Below are positions 63,801 through 64,000 of a stretch of 64,000 nt of DNA, one piece after another. Each line of letters begins with the position of its first letter. Position 1 is the first letter of the stretch. The notes under the pieces were generated by a model. It was not told the DNA's origin, made no database searches, and saw nothing but the letters and a program-made list of their open reading frames with translations. A program made the position numbers and the translations under genes. Source of the DNA: Chakrabartyella piscis. Its GTDB lineage: Bacteria; Bacillota; Clostridia; Lachnospirales; Anaerotignaceae. Where the stretch lies: NCBI GenBank assembly GCA_030067835.1, contig CP092441.1, positions 1,302,001 through 1,366,000 of the forward strand, given 5' to 3'.

Positions 63801-64000
63801 AAAATGCTATGTTTACTGTCACTTTGGGAGAAACAGAAGTGTATAGCCAAGATGTGGGTACCATTTCCTATGGTGCAACAGGTACATTCCAATATTTGTT
63901 GCCTAAAAATGATGTGAATTCCAATTCTCAAATTTACACAGTTACTTTTAGTTCAGGTGATACAGTTGCAACAGACTTTGCTGTATTGAATGTGTCAGAT
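57845..64000 (+). CDS. Giant secreted surface protein with LRR and GLUG repeats (3' end beyond window)
   Basis: An uninterrupted frame runs from ATG 57845 to the window end, at least 2052 residues. A signal peptide (RAKKFISIVLAMTMASQMVV) leads to BspA-like LRR_5 segments (IPDSVVTA, YTVPESVTSIGSYAFSEC). About 13 GLUG-type repeats (59.5-60.6 kb) follow, then a CarboxypepD_reg-like domain (ITVKDPSGNPVLGATVSVD). Further on there is a beta-propeller-like stretch (DVDGNYVVWEDNRSELSDTA, PVVAEYEDVAAVAWI) and CARDB-like Ig domains (FTVDVKNVGQDIVNGYTYSL). This architecture suits an adhesin or cell-envelope protein. It follows the M30-like protease on the same strand, which may process it; that is inference. 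Confidence 0.85.
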   Translation, partial: MRAKKFISIVLAMTMASQMVVRADELYNVVEVQQEIGVQEVEIDVVETTQEEQTAEMQWTYDDFIWGDGYEFDTSTGIIYPYGDGEVTIPATVEGYTVTGVEDFWSASTLIVPETVSYINPYDCYKLENYIVDANNPYFTSIDGILYNKDCTELIHYPWRNDIEDFVIPDSVVTATIDSRYMITMTIPASVEELYLSSLYYLETFILSPDNTYFKIQDGNLFNSNGDVLIKIISPDAFVEIPEGVEVISPGAIDEGWEISLPSTLLYVEDIYNLFTHNTQMLYVSEDNPYYTAVDGVLFNKDMTTLMVYPSAREGSTYTVPESVTSIGSYAFSECENLSAICFLSNAPQLQEDCFGDDMPTTLKLYYEDGATGYDQNEWVKYASHLRINTGVIKAEYWSEVKASAFAGGTGSETDPYIISTPEEFARITVDPEGGNYYEIVADIDLAEYKWETIWWFIGHIKGNGHTISNVDVYGIGEDECGIFGGIYKSTISGVRIQDVSLTPNFNGDGICYFGGLVGFTQNSTIEDCHADFDETFDIDVESYEIGGITGELMSDSIISNCTFSGNLTVMQDTEKATYLGGITGNANGEIRNCTVVGNITGETHTGGIVGGADGIISDCRFEGTVTGEGYVGGIAGDASNSTYNCESNGDIIGTTCVGGIVGNAGYADAAITNCRFGGTVTGETYVGGIAGGGREIINCESSGSVTGNDDVGGIAGDGDDIFNCKSNGTVAGETYVGGIAGNVDGIISNCQFDETVTGEKYVGGIAGHAIEDATFTNCISDATVTGKYHVGGILGYTLNSSATISNCTSSATVTGETSIGGIVGYMWSSSAAYNCTSSAKVTGKRYVGGIAGLTQYISNCTSSATVTGETNVGGIAGHSGITSGCTFSATVTGTSYVGGIIGIGGTISYCICTGEIIVINDEEYQDVLFFRDYVNTYRDSYVCSLTNWNSYYRAQLENGYCYDYVYFYAGGIGGYVSGDIEFCYFSGTITSPIGSPTYDYPETNGAFDRYLKVPVTCVCKVSYIDAGETEYMYKTVSTSDYARVYMGRIAGYTVMTPDITSPTTPENGKTAQVTITVKDPSGNPVLGATVSVDSQEADTDVDGIATIYDVEYGNYNLYVSHDTYADDSWYVNIGSETYEKTVQLGNIIQSARITGGSITYRDVLGDVELTIDAGDTNTYTLSTIINWESGSGTAYLVGSKGTKKEITNNSLEIVLGETVREGETLSILAVDSNGSTVEEPLSIKITDLLEELKEGIETASLPTVTGPSIDLDFFNGASLEFNTKELGEIKIYIENSKVYVEIASEVESKVLQKEVIIGVDGKMTIPLTTLENGTAYSLELHLSMEDIEVFEGYKNMVIGTVPTVIQLGISASLKTDIDVSATKADFSDAVFTASMPIQGVLKISFGVGFKVISAGLFGIGTYDGLLNLAPDLSLESTVTGEFGIYGELGTFRGEAILITLVYPDGVRTYSLQNGQLLEVDGTDQKYTLIGREYLSKPSVATLQNVSNISYILSNAFSGLYSMPQGDAIFYHIDDTTRSTINGMNLTKNGTAIDDDGTADGLFDVDGNYVVWEDNRSELSDTADVTAFFADKEISFYDMQTGTTLSLTDNAYMDIAPVVAEYEDVAAVAWISNTEQDISGATGNTSIHYGFYENGSMGDIQTIGDLGSVGAVSLSYGAGGCYLSYDADGAIYTKELTNNGSIKNIADEGYSAVGYTNDGMSYVAYATTDAIAIETTNGTIIGNISLDGQVCNQIIHVQNSTKQAVLWTQINAEGYEELYCAYYLDGSWRYPCCILSGNYDVKKFAAQMEEDGTLVVTYQELQKSEIVNGSVVYGTSNLAKLTLEPTLDLAVSNLVEQEQALDNMAVFTVDVKNVGQDIVNGYTYSLYEGNPNSGGTLYSQNTHETTLYPGAEKTLTCVYAPTTTTGNQVYVVVSPSEGTDATSEDNTVIFDATEGHITFGSVYFEDNVDSYRLEAAYTNDGLIDLENAMFTVTLGETEVYSQDVGTISYGATGTFQYLLPKNDVNSNSQIYTVTFSSGDTVATDFAVLNVSD
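59580..60560 (+). repeat. GLUG repeat array inside the giant protein
   Basis: Around a dozen units of 25-36 residues share the pattern NC-x-F/S-x-G-x-V-T-G-x-x-Y-V-GGIAG. Repeats up to about 60,075 mostly spell GlyGly as GGAGGA, those after about 60,120 as GGTGGC or GGTGGT, so the array has two codon-usage blocks. Confidence 0.75.

Overview
The window is low-GC DNA with AGGAGG-type ribosome binding sites, TTGACA/TATAAT promoters, a Tn1549-like conjugative-element remnant and many IS elements. This fits a gut-type anaerobic Clostridia (Lachnospirales-like) chromosome; that assignment is inference. No rRNA, tRNA or CRISPR array was seen.

Layout. (1) 1-9.1 kb: the end of a probable transporter, then a TetR regulator with a visible operator, a membrane-anchored HMA metal-binding protein, an ACR3/SBF-type transporter, a TcmP/LCM-type methyltransferase and a heterodimeric ABC transporter. 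A DtxR-family metal regulator with an unusual C-terminal extension follows. Its GTTAGC-N4-GCTAAC box overlaps its own promoter, and the same box recurs twice upstream of a small secreted protein (8250-8675). (2) 9.1-24.5 kb: an IS-riddled remnant of a Tn1549-type ICE (parA, parB fragment, CHAP hydrolase fragment, DUF4315, DUF4366, topoisomerase III, HEPN cargo, YodL/DUF4316, PBECR4 nuclease, N-terminus of the large LtrC/helicase protein). A 1217-bp IS3-family element occurs three times here. One copy splits topB with a clean 4-bp duplication. Another joins parB to the CHAP gene with no duplication, consistent with loss of the conjugation genes between them. A promoter-to-terminator interval of about 170 nt upstream of the PBECR4 gene looks like an undescribed structured RNA or leader. 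(3) 24.5-33.4 kb: an aldose epimerase-like protein, glycerate kinase, mannose-6-phosphate isomerase and RpiR regulator lie divergent to a fructose-type PTS EIIABC and a GH38 alpha-mannosidase. Together these make a complete predicted route for mannosyl-glycerate (MngA/MngB type) to glycerate phosphate and fructose-6-phosphate. (4) 33.5-48.2 kb: an accessory island with a VbhA-like/Fic pair, a second HTH-Fic protein, a decayed overlapping operon (ParB-like, unknown, SNF2-type helicase), two inverted copies of a 1326-bp IS3-family element, an IS256 element with an 8-bp duplication, a family of small non-autonomous elements with 8-bp duplications, an IS605-like omega-RNA-like sequence, an integrase remnant and a LysR regulator. 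It ends with a second full copy of the nested composite IS seen at 9.1 kb. (5) 48.2-54.4 kb: the ribose operon rbsDKACB, followed by a UPF0303 (HbpS-like) domain fused to a shikimate-dehydrogenase-like domain. (6) 54.6-64 kb: a LytTR regulator divergent from an M30-like secreted metalloprotease and a secreted protein of at least 2052 residues, with LRR and GLUG repeats, that runs off the window.

The metabolic loci are intact operons. The accessory blocks are largely decayed by insertion and deletion, and direct target duplications allow several interrupted genes to be reconstructed.
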